64,000 bases of DNA from Salegentibacter sp. Hel_I_6. Lineage in GTDB: Bacteria; Bacteroidota; Bacteroidia; Flavobacteriales; Flavobacteriaceae. Below are positions 8,868 through 18,100 of this stretch, piece by piece. Position 1 is the first letter of the stretch. Every line of letters starts with the position of its first letter. The translations under genes and the position numbers were made by a program. The stretch covers positions 1,922,001 to 1,986,000 of the forward strand of contig NZ_JQNQ01000001.1 in the NCBI RefSeq assembly GCF_000745315.1, read 5' to 3'. The notes below the pieces were generated by a model, which did no database searches, had not been told where the DNA came from, and worked only from the letters and a program-made list of their open reading frames with translations.

Positions 8868-9108
8868 TCCTAAAACCGGAGTAAAAATTTCATATTAAAA
8901 GCTTTCCTTTTCTATTTTATACAGATTTATTAATTCAAAATCAGGCTTAAATCGACGAAAAGTAAATTTTATCGGTCTAATGCTCTTATTATGAACTTTT
9001 TATGTTGAAAACTTTGTGATAATCTTAAACACTTCATATTAAGGTAATCAGAAAATTTTTTAATATTTGTTGAAGCATTTTCATTTAAAACCATTTAATC
9101 CCCCCTTT

Positions 9109-10017
9109 ATGAAAAAACAGGAACCCAGGCTTCGGGATAACAAAGATAGATTTGTAATTTTTCCTGTTAAACACAATGATATTTGGGATGCATATAAAGC
9201 AATAGAAGATAATTTTTGGACTTCAGGAGAAATAGATCTTTCTCAGGATTTATTAGATTGGAAAAAGATTGATGAAGAGAAACACCAATTTTTAATTAGA
9301 GTTTTAGGTCTTATTCTTTATTCAGAAAGAAATTTGAATTCAAAAATCACTAAAAAACTCAACGATAATATAAAGGTTCCCGAGATCAAATCGTTCCTTG
9401 ATTTTCAAGCGATCATAGAAAACACTCATACTGAAGCTTATGGTATTTGTTTGAGTACCCTTCTAACGTTACAGGAACAAGAAAACATTTTTAATGAAAT
9501 TGAAACCTTTCCTGCTACCAAGGCCAGAGAAGAGTGGATTAAAAAGTGGACTAATAGCCCATCTTTTGCTGAAAAATTAGTTGCACTTGCAACAGCGAAA
9601 AGTATTTTTTCTTATAGCAGTTTTGCCACAATCTTCTGGATAAAAAACTGTGGTTTAATGCCCGGCCTTAGCTATACTTATGAAATGATTTACCGGGATA
9701 AAGCTTTGCACCGTGATTTTGCAACCCAGTTATTCAGAAATCATTTATTAGAAGATATTTCAGATAAAAAAGTTCAGCAAATTATTGGAGAAGCTGTTGC
9801 TATAGAAAAAGAAGTGATTACTTTTCTTCCTCTAGAACTTATTGGCCTGAAAGAAAAGGCATTAAATGAATACCTGGATTATGAAAGCAATAGGCTTTTT
9901 GCTGACTTGATTATCAATAGAACTTTAGACTCAGAAAAAACAGCTAAAGAGAATCTATTGGAAAAAAGAGCAAAACACTATCCTCAAAGTAAAAAAACAG
10001 ATATAGATCTAAAATAA
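9109..10017 (+). CDS. aberrant ribonucleotide reductase R2 (beta) subunit-like protein
   Basis: A 302-residue protein clearly homologous to class I R2 subunits along its length: FVIFPVKHNDIW, FWTSGEIDLSQDL (Trp37), IIENTHTEAY (Glu104, His107, Tyr111), IFWIKNCGLMPGL and IYRDKALHRDF. By spacing from Tyr111, the six usual ligand positions read Glu73, Glu104, His107, Lys164, Lys198 and His201. Normal R2 proteins have Glu at both lysine positions. The radical Tyr and the Trp and Asp (Asp197) of the electron path are kept. The usual hydrophobic C-terminal tail is not seen. ATG 9109 is preferred over an in-frame TTG at 9067, which would add 14 residues. No R1 or NrdI gene is nearby, and dgt follows. 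Whether it makes a radical, is metal-free, or is a regulator is open. Confidence 0.85.
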   Translation: MKKQEPRLRDNKDRFVIFPVKHNDIWDAYKAIEDNFWTSGEIDLSQDLLDWKKIDEEKHQFLIRVLGLILYSERNLNSKITKKLNDNIKVPEIKSFLDFQAIIENTHTEAYGICLSTLLTLQEQENIFNEIETFPATKAREEWIKKWTNSPSFAEKLVALATAKSIFSYSSFATIFWIKNCGLMPGLSYTYEMIYRDKALHRDFATQLFRNHLLEDISDKKVQQIIGEAVAIEKEVITFLPLELIGLKEKALNEYLDYESNRLFADLIINRTLDSEKTAKENLLEKRAKHYPQSKKTDIDLK

Positions 10018-10043
10018 AGTCAGTAAAAAATACTGATCTATAG

Positions 10044-10092
10044 AACTGAAACCAGCATTATGATCCCCAATGTGATGCGGTTTCAGTTTTTT
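10044..10092 (+). terminator. terminator after the R2-like gene
   Basis: AACTGAAACC (10044-10053) pairs with GGTTTCAGTT (10079-10088), with an inner GCAT/ATGC pair, and TTTT follows. It is a rho-independent terminator, so the R2-like gene and dgt are probably separate transcripts. Confidence 0.8.
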
Positions 10093-10158
10093 ACACACAG
10101 TCTCTCTATACTTCTACAGTAAATAATTTTTGTATAGCCAATATTCTTAGGCTTTTTC

Positions 10159-10166
10159 TATTTTTG
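10159..10166 (+). promoter_or_regulatory. -7 box for dgt
   Basis: TATTTTTG matches TAnnTTTG and lies about 60 bases before the dgt ATG. The nearest upstream TTG is 26 bases away, longer than usual, so this is tentative. Confidence 0.35.
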
Positions 10167-10228
10167 AATCACAATTAAGTCTGCGGTGAAAATCAAACCC
10201 ATTTTTCGGCTTTAAACAATATATAATT

Positions 10229-11578
10229 ATGATGAACTGGGAACAACTTCTCTCCTTAAAACGTTTTGGCGACACAAATAAACGACTAAGAAAAGAGCAA
10301 AATGAAACCCGCCTGGGCTTTGAAGTAGATTATGATCGAATTATTTTTTCTTCAGCTTTTAGAAGTTTACAGGATAAAACCCAGGTAATCCCTCTTTCCA
10401 AAACCGATTTTGTTCATACCCGGTTAACCCATAGCCTGGAAGTTTCTGTAGTTGGGCGATCTTTGGGAAGGTTAGCAGGTCAAAAAATTTTGGAAAAACA
10501 CCCCCAGCTGGAAAAAACACACGCATACAAAATGAACGATTTTGGAGCCATCGTGGCCGCGGCGGCCTTGGCACACGATATCGGGAATCCTCCATTTGGA
10601 CATTCGGGAGAAAAAGCGATTGGAGAATATTTTAGCCACGGAAATGGGAGACGTTTTAAAAGTGAGCTTTCACCCAAAGAATACCAGGATTTAATAAAAT
10701 TTGAAGGTAACGCCAATGGTTTTAAAATACTTACACAAAACAAACCAGGCATATCTGGAGGACTTCGGCTTTCTTACGCTACTTTGGGTGCGTTTATAAA
10801 ATATCCAAAAGAATCACTACCCTACAAACCAACTCAAAATATAGCCGATAAAAAATTTGGCTTTTTCCAGACCGAAAAAGAGATTTTTGAAGAGGTTGCT
10901 ATAGAACTTGGTTTATTAAATACCGGAAAAGATGGTGATATAAGTTACTACAGGCATCCATTGGCTTTTTTGGTGGAGGCCGCCGATGACATTTGTTATA
11001 CTATAATTGATTTTGAAGACGGAATAAACCTTGGGCTAATCGATGAAGATTATGCTTTAGAATATCTAATAAAGTTAGTTAAAGATAATATCAACACCAG
11101 TAAATATAATAGCCTAATCAATACTGCCGATAGGTTGAGCTATCTTCGGGCCCTTGCCATAAATACTTTGATTACAGAAGCAGTAAACACTTTCGTAAAA
11201 AACGAAGACGTTATTCTGGCAGGTAATTTCCATCAGGGACTCTTAGATAAAAGTAAGTATGAAGCTCAAATAAATGATATCATAAAAATTAGTATTGAAA
11301 AAATTTACCAAAGCGAGGAAGTTATAAGCAAAGAGATCGCTGGCTATAAAATGCTTTCACACCTTTTAGATACTTATACTGATGCCTTGCTACCTGAAAA
11401 AGACCAGGAAGATTCAAATTTCAACAAACTGGTATTGAAATCGGTTCCCAGTTTGGCTGTACTCCAGGAAGAGCCTTCTGTGTATCGGCGTTTGCTAGAA
11501 ATTTGTTCACACACCGCTTCACTAACCGATGGTTTTACGGTGGCTTCTTTTGAAAAATATAAAGGGATTAAATTATAG
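10229..11578 (+). CDS. dgt: dGTP triphosphohydrolase
   Basis: A 449-residue HD-superfamily enzyme that splits dGTP into deoxyguanosine and triphosphate. The N-terminal region is typical (FSSAFRSLQDKTQV). Metal ligands are His68 in RLTHSLEVS and His116-Asp117 in ALAHDIGNPPFGHSGE, with a further VEAADDICY motif near 248. Length and motifs match the bacterial Dgt family. Two adjacent ATG codons at 10229 give the start. The downstream order DUF3078 protein, dxs, tadA looks like a stable chromosomal neighbourhood, so a defence role is less likely than dNTP housekeeping. It follows an unusual R2-like protein, another dNTP-pool function. Confidence 0.93.
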   Translation: MMNWEQLLSLKRFGDTNKRLRKEQNETRLGFEVDYDRIIFSSAFRSLQDKTQVIPLSKTDFVHTRLTHSLEVSVVGRSLGRLAGQKILEKHPQLEKTHAYKMNDFGAIVAAAALAHDIGNPPFGHSGEKAIGEYFSHGNGRRFKSELSPKEYQDLIKFEGNANGFKILTQNKPGISGGLRLSYATLGAFIKYPKESLPYKPTQNIADKKFGFFQTEKEIFEEVAIELGLLNTGKDGDISYYRHPLAFLVEAADDICYTIIDFEDGINLGLIDEDYALEYLIKLVKDNINTSKYNSLINTADRLSYLRALAINTLITEAVNTFVKNEDVILAGNFHQGLLDKSKYEAQINDIIKISIEKIYQSEEVISKEIAGYKMLSHLLDTYTDALLPEKDQEDSNFNKLVLKSVPSLAVLQEEPSVYRRLLEICSHTASLTDGFTVASFEKYKGIKL

Positions 11579-11581
11579 GAA

Positions 11582-11606
11582 AAAGCCGGCTTAAACAGCC
11601 GGCTTT
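11582..11606. terminator. bidirectional terminator between dgt and the DUF3078 gene
   Basis: AAAGCCGGC (11582-11590), loop TTAAACA, GCCGGCTTT (11598-11606): a perfect 9-bp stem ending in A and T tracts on both sides, placed between convergent genes. Confidence 0.88.
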
Positions 11607-11607
11607 C

Positions 11608-12630
11608 TTAAAATTCGTAGACTAACCCCACACCTAGCATTTGCTTAAGCTGTAATCGCGGGCCTGTAGTTTCAAGTTGCCCATCGCCATTAGTATCTTC
11701 TTTAAATTTCACATCATCATCATAAATTATGTGAGAGCCCACGTTGGCTTTTATAAAATCGTTTACTTTTAGATTAACATTCAACTGCCATTCCACATCA
11801 ATATTTCCAAATTTGTTCAGATAATCTGAATAAAGACTTAGTTGATTATCTACCTCAACATTCTCAAAAACCTCTTTTGAAAAATCTGTGCTTACCAGGA
11901 AACCAAATTCTGTTCTTACATTTTCCCCTTTTTCAATAACATTTCCCAGCGAATCGCGCACTGCAGCGGTAACACCAAACATACCCTCATTTGCCAACCT
12001 TTGATCCAGCACAAAAGTGGATTTTTGTGTAACCGGTGAGATATATACTGTTAGATCTTCTACAGGATCTGAATATTCGCTTCCAATACCAAGAAATAAA
12101 TATCCTGGCGCCATAATTTTCGAAATCGGGGTGTCAGTATCAGGGTATCTATAACCGTTTGTAAATTGGGTATTAAAATTAAATTTTGCTGAATAGAACC
12201 AGTTTGAAAGCGAATCTTTTCTATATCCAAAAGTAGAGCTTAAACGTATTTCATCCTCTGTTTTTCTAAGCTCCTGGCCTTCCTGGGAGTTAATTCCATA
12301 GCGCACTGTTGCCCTGTTTCGCCAATTGAGATCATCTTTTTTATAAGTTCGCTCTAGGTTACCATGAACTAATGCTGAAATAGAATTATTTCCACCGGCA
12401 TTCCAATTTACAAAAGCAACTTCGTTTAAATTGACTCCAATCTGGTTTTTCTCTGTCCAAAAAGTGACTACCACTGAATCTACTTCGGTAGTATCCTGTA
12501 CCACTTTAATAGAATCTGAGGGAATTATAGTATCGTTATAATAGTCAGGATAATAATCTGTATTTAAGGTTTTGGCAGATGTAGATAATTGAATTAAGAA
12601 GGCTAAAAGGCATAAGACTTTGATATTCAT
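11608..12630 (-). CDS. DUF3078 domain outer-membrane protein
   Basis: A 340-residue exported protein with a signal peptide (about residues 1-19), an acidic linker and a beta-barrel-like body. The segments NQIGVNLNEVAFVNWNAGGNNS and RTYKKDDLNWRNRATVRYG are typical of DUF3078. The last strand, LKQMLGVGLVYEF, ends in Phe as barrel proteins do. The function is unknown. It lies 31 bp downstream of dxs on the same strand and may be co-transcribed with it. Confidence 0.82.
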   Translation of the reverse strand: MNIKVLCLLAFLIQLSTSAKTLNTDYYPDYYNDTIIPSDSIKVVQDTTEVDSVVVTFWTEKNQIGVNLNEVAFVNWNAGGNNSISALVHGNLERTYKKDDLNWRNRATVRYGINSQEGQELRKTEDEIRLSSTFGYRKDSLSNWFYSAKFNFNTQFTNGYRYPDTDTPISKIMAPGYLFLGIGSEYSDPVEDLTVYISPVTQKSTFVLDQRLANEGMFGVTAAVRDSLGNVIEKGENVRTEFGFLVSTDFSKEVFENVEVDNQLSLYSDYLNKFGNIDVEWQLNVNLKVNDFIKANVGSHIIYDDDVKFKEDTNGDGQLETTGPRLQLKQMLGVGLVYEF

Positions 12631-12661
12631 TAGTTAATTTAGATTTTTCGGAACTACAAAA

Positions 12662-14440
12662 TTAAATATTTTGAAGAAGGAAGACTATTTCTTCTTCAAT
12701 ATATTCAACGCTAATTTTCGCAATTTCTTGTAATTCGTCAATATTTCCCTGTTCAATAAATTGATCGGGGACTCCTAAATTTCTAATTTTCAAGTTATAA
12801 TCGTGCTTTGCGGCAAATTCAAGCACGGCAGAACCAAATCCACCGGTCACTACACCATCCTCTATAGTAATAATCGCTTTATATTTTTTAAATATTTTAT
12901 GCAGAAGTTCTTCATCCAAAGGTTTTACGAAGCGCATATCATATTGCCCAATTTCCTCCGTCTGAAAATTTTTTATGGCTTCAGTAGCATTCTGAGTCAT
13001 ATTCCCGATAGTTAATATCGCAATCTTACTACCTTCCTTCAAGCAGTGGGCCTTCCCTATTTCTATTTCTTCAAAAGGAGTTTCCCAATTTGTTTGAACA
13101 CCCCTACCCCGCGGATATCTTATAGCCATAGGGAGTTTTAAATCTAACTGTGCAGTGTATAAAAGATTTCTAAGTTCGGTTTCATTGCTGGGCGCCGCAA
13201 TAATTATATTAGGAATACATCTTAAATAAGCAATATCAAATACCCCGTGGTGGGTAGCTCCATCTTCCCCAACCAGGCCTGCCCTATCTAAACAAAAAAC
13301 CACTGGTAATTTTTGGATCGCCACATCGTGAATTACCTGGTCGTATGCACGCTGCAAAAATGTTGAATAAATAGCACAAAAAACTACAAAACCCTGGGTA
13401 GCCATCCCTGCGGAAAGCGTTACCGCATGTTGTTCGGCTATTCCTACATCAAAAGCACGATCGGGAAAAGCCTGCATCATAAATTTTAAGGAACTCCCGG
13501 TAGGCATTGCCGGGGTAATGCCTATAATTTTTTTATTTTTTTTAGCTAATTCTACTAAAGTAAGTCCAAAAACATCCTGATATTTTAAAGGCAATCCGGC
13601 AGTATCGTAAGGTAAAAGTTCGCCGGTATCTGGCTTAAATTTCCCAGGAGCGTGATATTTCACCTGGTCTTCTTCAGCCTTTTTTAAACCTTTCCCTTTG
13701 GTAGTAATTACATGAAGAAATTTGGGGCCCTGTATTTTTTTCATTTGCTCGAAAACTTCAAGCAATCCGGTAATATCGTGTCCATCAACCGGGCCAAAAT
13801 ATTTAAAATTCAGTGCTTCAATGATGTTGCTTTGTTTCGGTTTATAACCAACCCTTGCTTTGGTAAGATATTGTTTTAGCGCTCCAACACTGGGGTCTAT
13901 CCCAATAGCATTATCGTTTAGCACTACCAGTAAATTAGCATTGGTTACCCCTGCGTGATTTAATCCTTCAAAGGCCATCCCACTGGCAATAGAAGCATCT
14001 CCCACAACTGCAATATGATGTTTTTTGAATGCTCCTTTTAAATTTGAAGCAATCGCCATCCCAAGCGCTGCAGAGATAGCGGTTGAGGAATGCCCTACCC
14101 CAAAAGTATCGTATTCACTTTCTTCCCTTTTTGGAAATCCGCTAATTCCGTTCAGCCTTCTATTGGTATGGAAGTTCTCTCTTCTTCCCGTTAAGATCTT
14201 ATGGCCATAGGCCTGGTGGCCAACATCCCATACAAGCAAATCATCGGGAGTATTAAAAGCATAATGCAGGGCAACAGTTAATTCTACAACGCCAAGACTG
14301 GCACCAAGATGCCCCTCTTTAGTTGCAACAATATCTATAATAAACTTCCTGAGAGCGGCTGAAACTTCCGGTAGCTTTTCAGTCGGGAGCTTTCGTAAGT
14401 CTTCTGGCGAATGTATATAGTCTAAAATCTTGAGATCCAT
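12662..14440 (-). CDS. dxs: 1-deoxy-D-xylulose-5-phosphate synthase
   Basis: A 592-residue thiamine-diphosphate enzyme that condenses pyruvate and glyceraldehyde-3-phosphate, the first step of the MEP isoprenoid pathway. Features seen are VWDVGHQAYGHKILTGR, GVGHSSTAISAALG, the ThDP/Mg motif beginning GDASIASGMAFEGLNHAG, GPVDGHDI, the central GIAEQHAVTLSAG and DRAGLVGEDGATHHGVFD. ATG at 14440 is preferred over a TTG at 14449, which would add only three residues. Its ThDP cofactor links it to the thiamine uptake gene near 35 kb, but no direct control is visible here. Confidence 0.96.
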   Translation of the reverse strand: MDLKILDYIHSPEDLRKLPTEKLPEVSAALRKFIIDIVATKEGHLGASLGVVELTVALHYAFNTPDDLLVWDVGHQAYGHKILTGRRENFHTNRRLNGISGFPKREESEYDTFGVGHSSTAISAALGMAIASNLKGAFKKHHIAVVGDASIASGMAFEGLNHAGVTNANLLVVLNDNAIGIDPSVGALKQYLTKARVGYKPKQSNIIEALNFKYFGPVDGHDITGLLEVFEQMKKIQGPKFLHVITTKGKGLKKAEEDQVKYHAPGKFKPDTGELLPYDTAGLPLKYQDVFGLTLVELAKKNKKIIGITPAMPTGSSLKFMMQAFPDRAFDVGIAEQHAVTLSAGMATQGFVVFCAIYSTFLQRAYDQVIHDVAIQKLPVVFCLDRAGLVGEDGATHHGVFDIAYLRCIPNIIIAAPSNETELRNLLYTAQLDLKLPMAIRYPRGRGVQTNWETPFEEIEIGKAHCLKEGSKIAILTIGNMTQNATEAIKNFQTEEIGQYDMRFVKPLDEELLHKIFKKYKAIITIEDGVVTGGFGSAVLEFAAKHDYNLKIRNLGVPDQFIEQGNIDELQEIAKISVEYIEEEIVFLLQNI

Positions 14441-14538
14441 AATGCACAAAGTTAAGCTTTGAAAAGATATTTCTTGTAAGGATTTTTTCAGAAGCTAATT
14501 TTATAATTTTTATCTTTCCGCAGAAAAGATTACTAAAA

Positions 14539-14988
14539 ATGCTACAGCCCTACGACGACGAATACTTTATGCGGAAAGCCCTCGAAGAAGCCGAAAAAGC
14601 TTTTGAGAGAGATGAAATTCCGGTTGGTGTCGTTATCGTGATCAATAATCAAATTATCGCACGTGGGCACAATCTAACCGAAACTCTTAACGATGTTACC
14701 GCTCACGCCGAAATGCAAGCCATAACTGCGGCAGCAAGTTTTCTTGGTGGAAAATATTTAAAAGATTGTACGATGTACGTTAGTTTAGAACCCTGCCAAA
14801 TGTGCGCCGGCGCTTTATACTGGAGCCAAATTTCAAAATTAATTTTTGCTGCCGATGATACCCAACGAGGGTATCGAAAAACCGGTGTAAAACTTCACCC
14901 CAAAACCGAAGTGAAATCTGGAATTCTCGCAGAAGAAGCCTCAAGCTTACTAAAACGCTTTTTTATTGAAAAAAGAAACTTAAACTAA
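14539..14988 (+). CDS. tadA: tRNA-specific adenosine deaminase
   Basis: A 149-residue zinc deaminase. HAEMQAI (around residue 55) holds the zinc His and catalytic Glu, and PCQMCAGALYW (around 86) holds the two zinc Cys. Start MRKALEEAEKAF and IPVGVVIV are typical of TadA, which converts adenosine 34 to inosine in tRNA-Arg(ACG). Length and motif spacing match. It is divergent from dxs across about 100 bp, a usual arrangement in this family of bacteria. A guanine deaminase is the alternative but less likely. Confidence 0.9.
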   Translation: MLQPYDDEYFMRKALEEAEKAFERDEIPVGVVIVINNQIIARGHNLTETLNDVTAHAEMQAITAAASFLGGKYLKDCTMYVSLEPCQMCAGALYWSQISKLIFAADDTQRGYRKTGVKLHPKTEVKSGILAEEASSLLKRFFIEKRNLN

Positions 14989-15117
14989 GCCCTGAAGCTT
15001 TTCAAAGTTAAAGACTTACTAAAGCGAAGTGTTATAATGCGTTAAAAGCTATTGCCGGGTGACAATTTTTTGAAAAATTGAAATTTGGTTCAAATTAAAC
15101 TTCTTTTTCACGCATAT

Positions 15118-18100
15118 ATGGGGAATATTAATACAATTTTCAAGCTTACATTTCTTTTATTTATTACAGGATTTTCAGCAACTGCACAGGTAACCCCTGG
15201 AGAGGAAGACCCTAAAACATTGGAACATACTTATTATTTGGCTGGAAATATAGGAAATGATCTTACCGGTGAAGGAAAAATATTATTAGAAAATATTGTG
15301 GAAGCTTCTAAAAAAGATAAGGAAGCCACTTTACTGGTACCCGGCAATTTTCTACCCGCTGATGGATTTCCAAAAAACGAAAAAGAACGTGAAACTCAAA
15401 AGCAATTTCTTAAAGAAAATCTGCTAGATGCGGTTCGGGAATTTAATGGAAAAGTGATTTTTACACCCGGGAGAAACGAGTGGACTAAAGGTGGTCAGAA
15501 TAGAATAGACGATTTAGAATCTTTTCTTCAAGATAGTCAATCTAACATAGAAGTTTGGCCAGATGATGGTTGCCCATTGGAGCAAGAAGATATCACAGAT
15601 GATGTAATTCTTATTACCGTAGACACACAATGGTACCTGGAAAATTGGGACGAACATCCAAATATGAACTCTAAGTGTGATATTAAAACAAGGGAACGCT
15701 TTTTTACTGAATTTAAAGATGATATTAAAGATGCCCACGGAAAAACGATCCTGGTTTCTCTTCCGCATCCTATTATGAGTAATTCTAAACGCTCATTTGT
15801 TGAAAAGATTGGCGGTTTTTCACCGCAAGATTATCAAAATAAAGAACACAGTTATTTACGGGGACGGTTGGAAACCCTGGCCAGCCAGTTTGACAATGTA
15901 ATTTTTCTTTCTGGAGTTGATGGTAATTTACAATACCTGGAAGATGATGGTATCCCTCAAATTATTAGTGGTACAACAGGAAAAAATAATAATCTTAAAA
16001 TTAGAAAAGATGAGCATTTTGGAACCACTAAAAATGGTTATGCTAGATTGAAACTATATAAAAACAACGAAACTTTAGTAGAGTTCTTTGCTATTGAAAA
16101 TCCTGGAAACCCAATTTTCAGTAAAATGATAAAAAGCGACGAACCCAATTGGGATGAAATTGAATTCAAAACTAAGGAACAAATTGGCGATACTATAAAC
16201 GCATCAATTTATACTGAAGAAGAAACAAACAAATCAGGATTTTATAAGTCTCTAATTGGTGATTTTTACAGAGACGTTTATAGCACTAAAATTAAAGCCC
16301 CAGTTCTTTTTCTGGATACTTTGGAAGGTAATCTTGAACCTCTAAAAGAAGGCGGCGGGATGCAATCGCGTTCTTTGCGATTTATTGGAGAGGATAAACA
16401 TGAATTTACCATACGTGCTTTGCGAAAAAGTGCCACTAGATTTCTACAGGCTACCACAATTAAAGATCATTATATAAAAGATTATTTAGAAAATACTATT
16501 GCTCAACGCTATGCTTTAGACCTTTTTACCAGCGCGCACCCTTATGCCCGTTACTCCTTAAAACACATCAATGATCTATTGGATATTTACGCCGGGAAAC
16601 CTCAAATATTCTATATCCCAAAACAAAAAGCTTTAGGACTCAACAACGACGAATATGGTGATGAACTCTATATGTTTGAAGCCCACGTAGGAGACGAAAA
16701 CAAAGAGTTTGAAAGATTTGGTTCTCCTGAAGATATTATAAGCACTACCGATTTACTTGAGGAATTAAGAGAAAGCAAAGATGCAGTTCCCGATGAAAAA
16801 GCATTTATAAAAAATAGACTTGTAGATATGCTTATTGGCGACTGGGACAGGCATTTTGATCAATGGCGATGGGCTGAACATTCACAAGAAGATGGGAAGA
16901 AGCTTTATAAACCAATTCCCAGAGACAGAGATTTTGCCTTCCCAAACTACGATGGCTTTATTCCAGATTTAGTAAAATTAGGAATACCCTTGGTAAGAAA
17001 AATGGAAACTTACGACGATAATGTTGATAATGTAAAATGGTTTAATCTCTCTGGATATCCATTGGACCAGCGCTTATTGAAAACTTCAGATCTGGACGAT
17101 TGGATGGAGCAGGTAAACTTTATTCAATCTCAACTTACCGATGAGGAGATAGATATTGCTTTTGAAGCTTTGCCCGATGCAGCTAAAGACGAAAGTGTAG
17201 AAAATATAAAAGCAAGTCTTAAAGCGAGGAGAGACAACCTAGGCGATATCGCCGAGCGATATTACAAGTACCTTCAGGAATTCCAGGTTTTAACCGGAAC
17301 CGAAGAAGACGATACTTTTATTATTGAAAGACAGGCAAACGGAACTACTGAAATTGTGATGATTAATGAAGATGGTAAAGAAGTGTTCAGGAATTCTTAC
17401 AATGCTGAAGCTACCGATGAAATTTGGATATATGGCCTTGAGGGGGACGACACTTTTGAAGTTATTGGAGAAGGAAATAAACCAATAAAAATCAAAGTGA
17501 TAGGAGGAGAAGAGAACGACATCTATGATTTTGAGAATACTAAAAAAATCAAATTGTTTGATCATAAAAGCAAAGAGAATACCATCAAAAACCCTAAATC
17601 TAAAAAATGGTTGGTAGATTCATACGAGATCAACACCTTTGACCCAGACAAACGTAAGCGTAGTGAAAATAAAATCCTCCCACAGGCAGATTATAATGGC
17701 GATGAAGGATTATCTTTTGGGTTAATGGATATTTATACTACTTACGGCCTTACAAATAATCCTTTTAATACTCAACATACATTTAAAGCTTCTTATTATT
17801 TTGCCACTAATGGATTTGAAATAGGATATCAGGGAGAATTTGCACATATTTTCTACAACTGGAATCTTGGAATAGAAGCAAGATACACCAGCCCTAATTT
17901 CGCCATCAATTATTTTGGAGATGGTGTAGACTCTGAATATGACAGGGATGCCAATGGGCGAGACTATAATCGGGTTCTCATTGAACAGTGGGAAATAGCA
18001 CCGTCATTAATATGGCGTGGTAGATCTGGAGGCAGCTTTTATGTGAAACCAATGTTACAATCCAGGAATGTATCTTATGATGAAGATCGTTTTATTGCCG

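Noticed and set aside
9109..11578. R2-like protein and dGTPase as an anti-phage defence pair
   Set aside because: dGTPases can act in defence, but here dgt is in a housekeeping neighbourhood (dxs, tadA), a terminator separates the two genes and no other defence gene is present.
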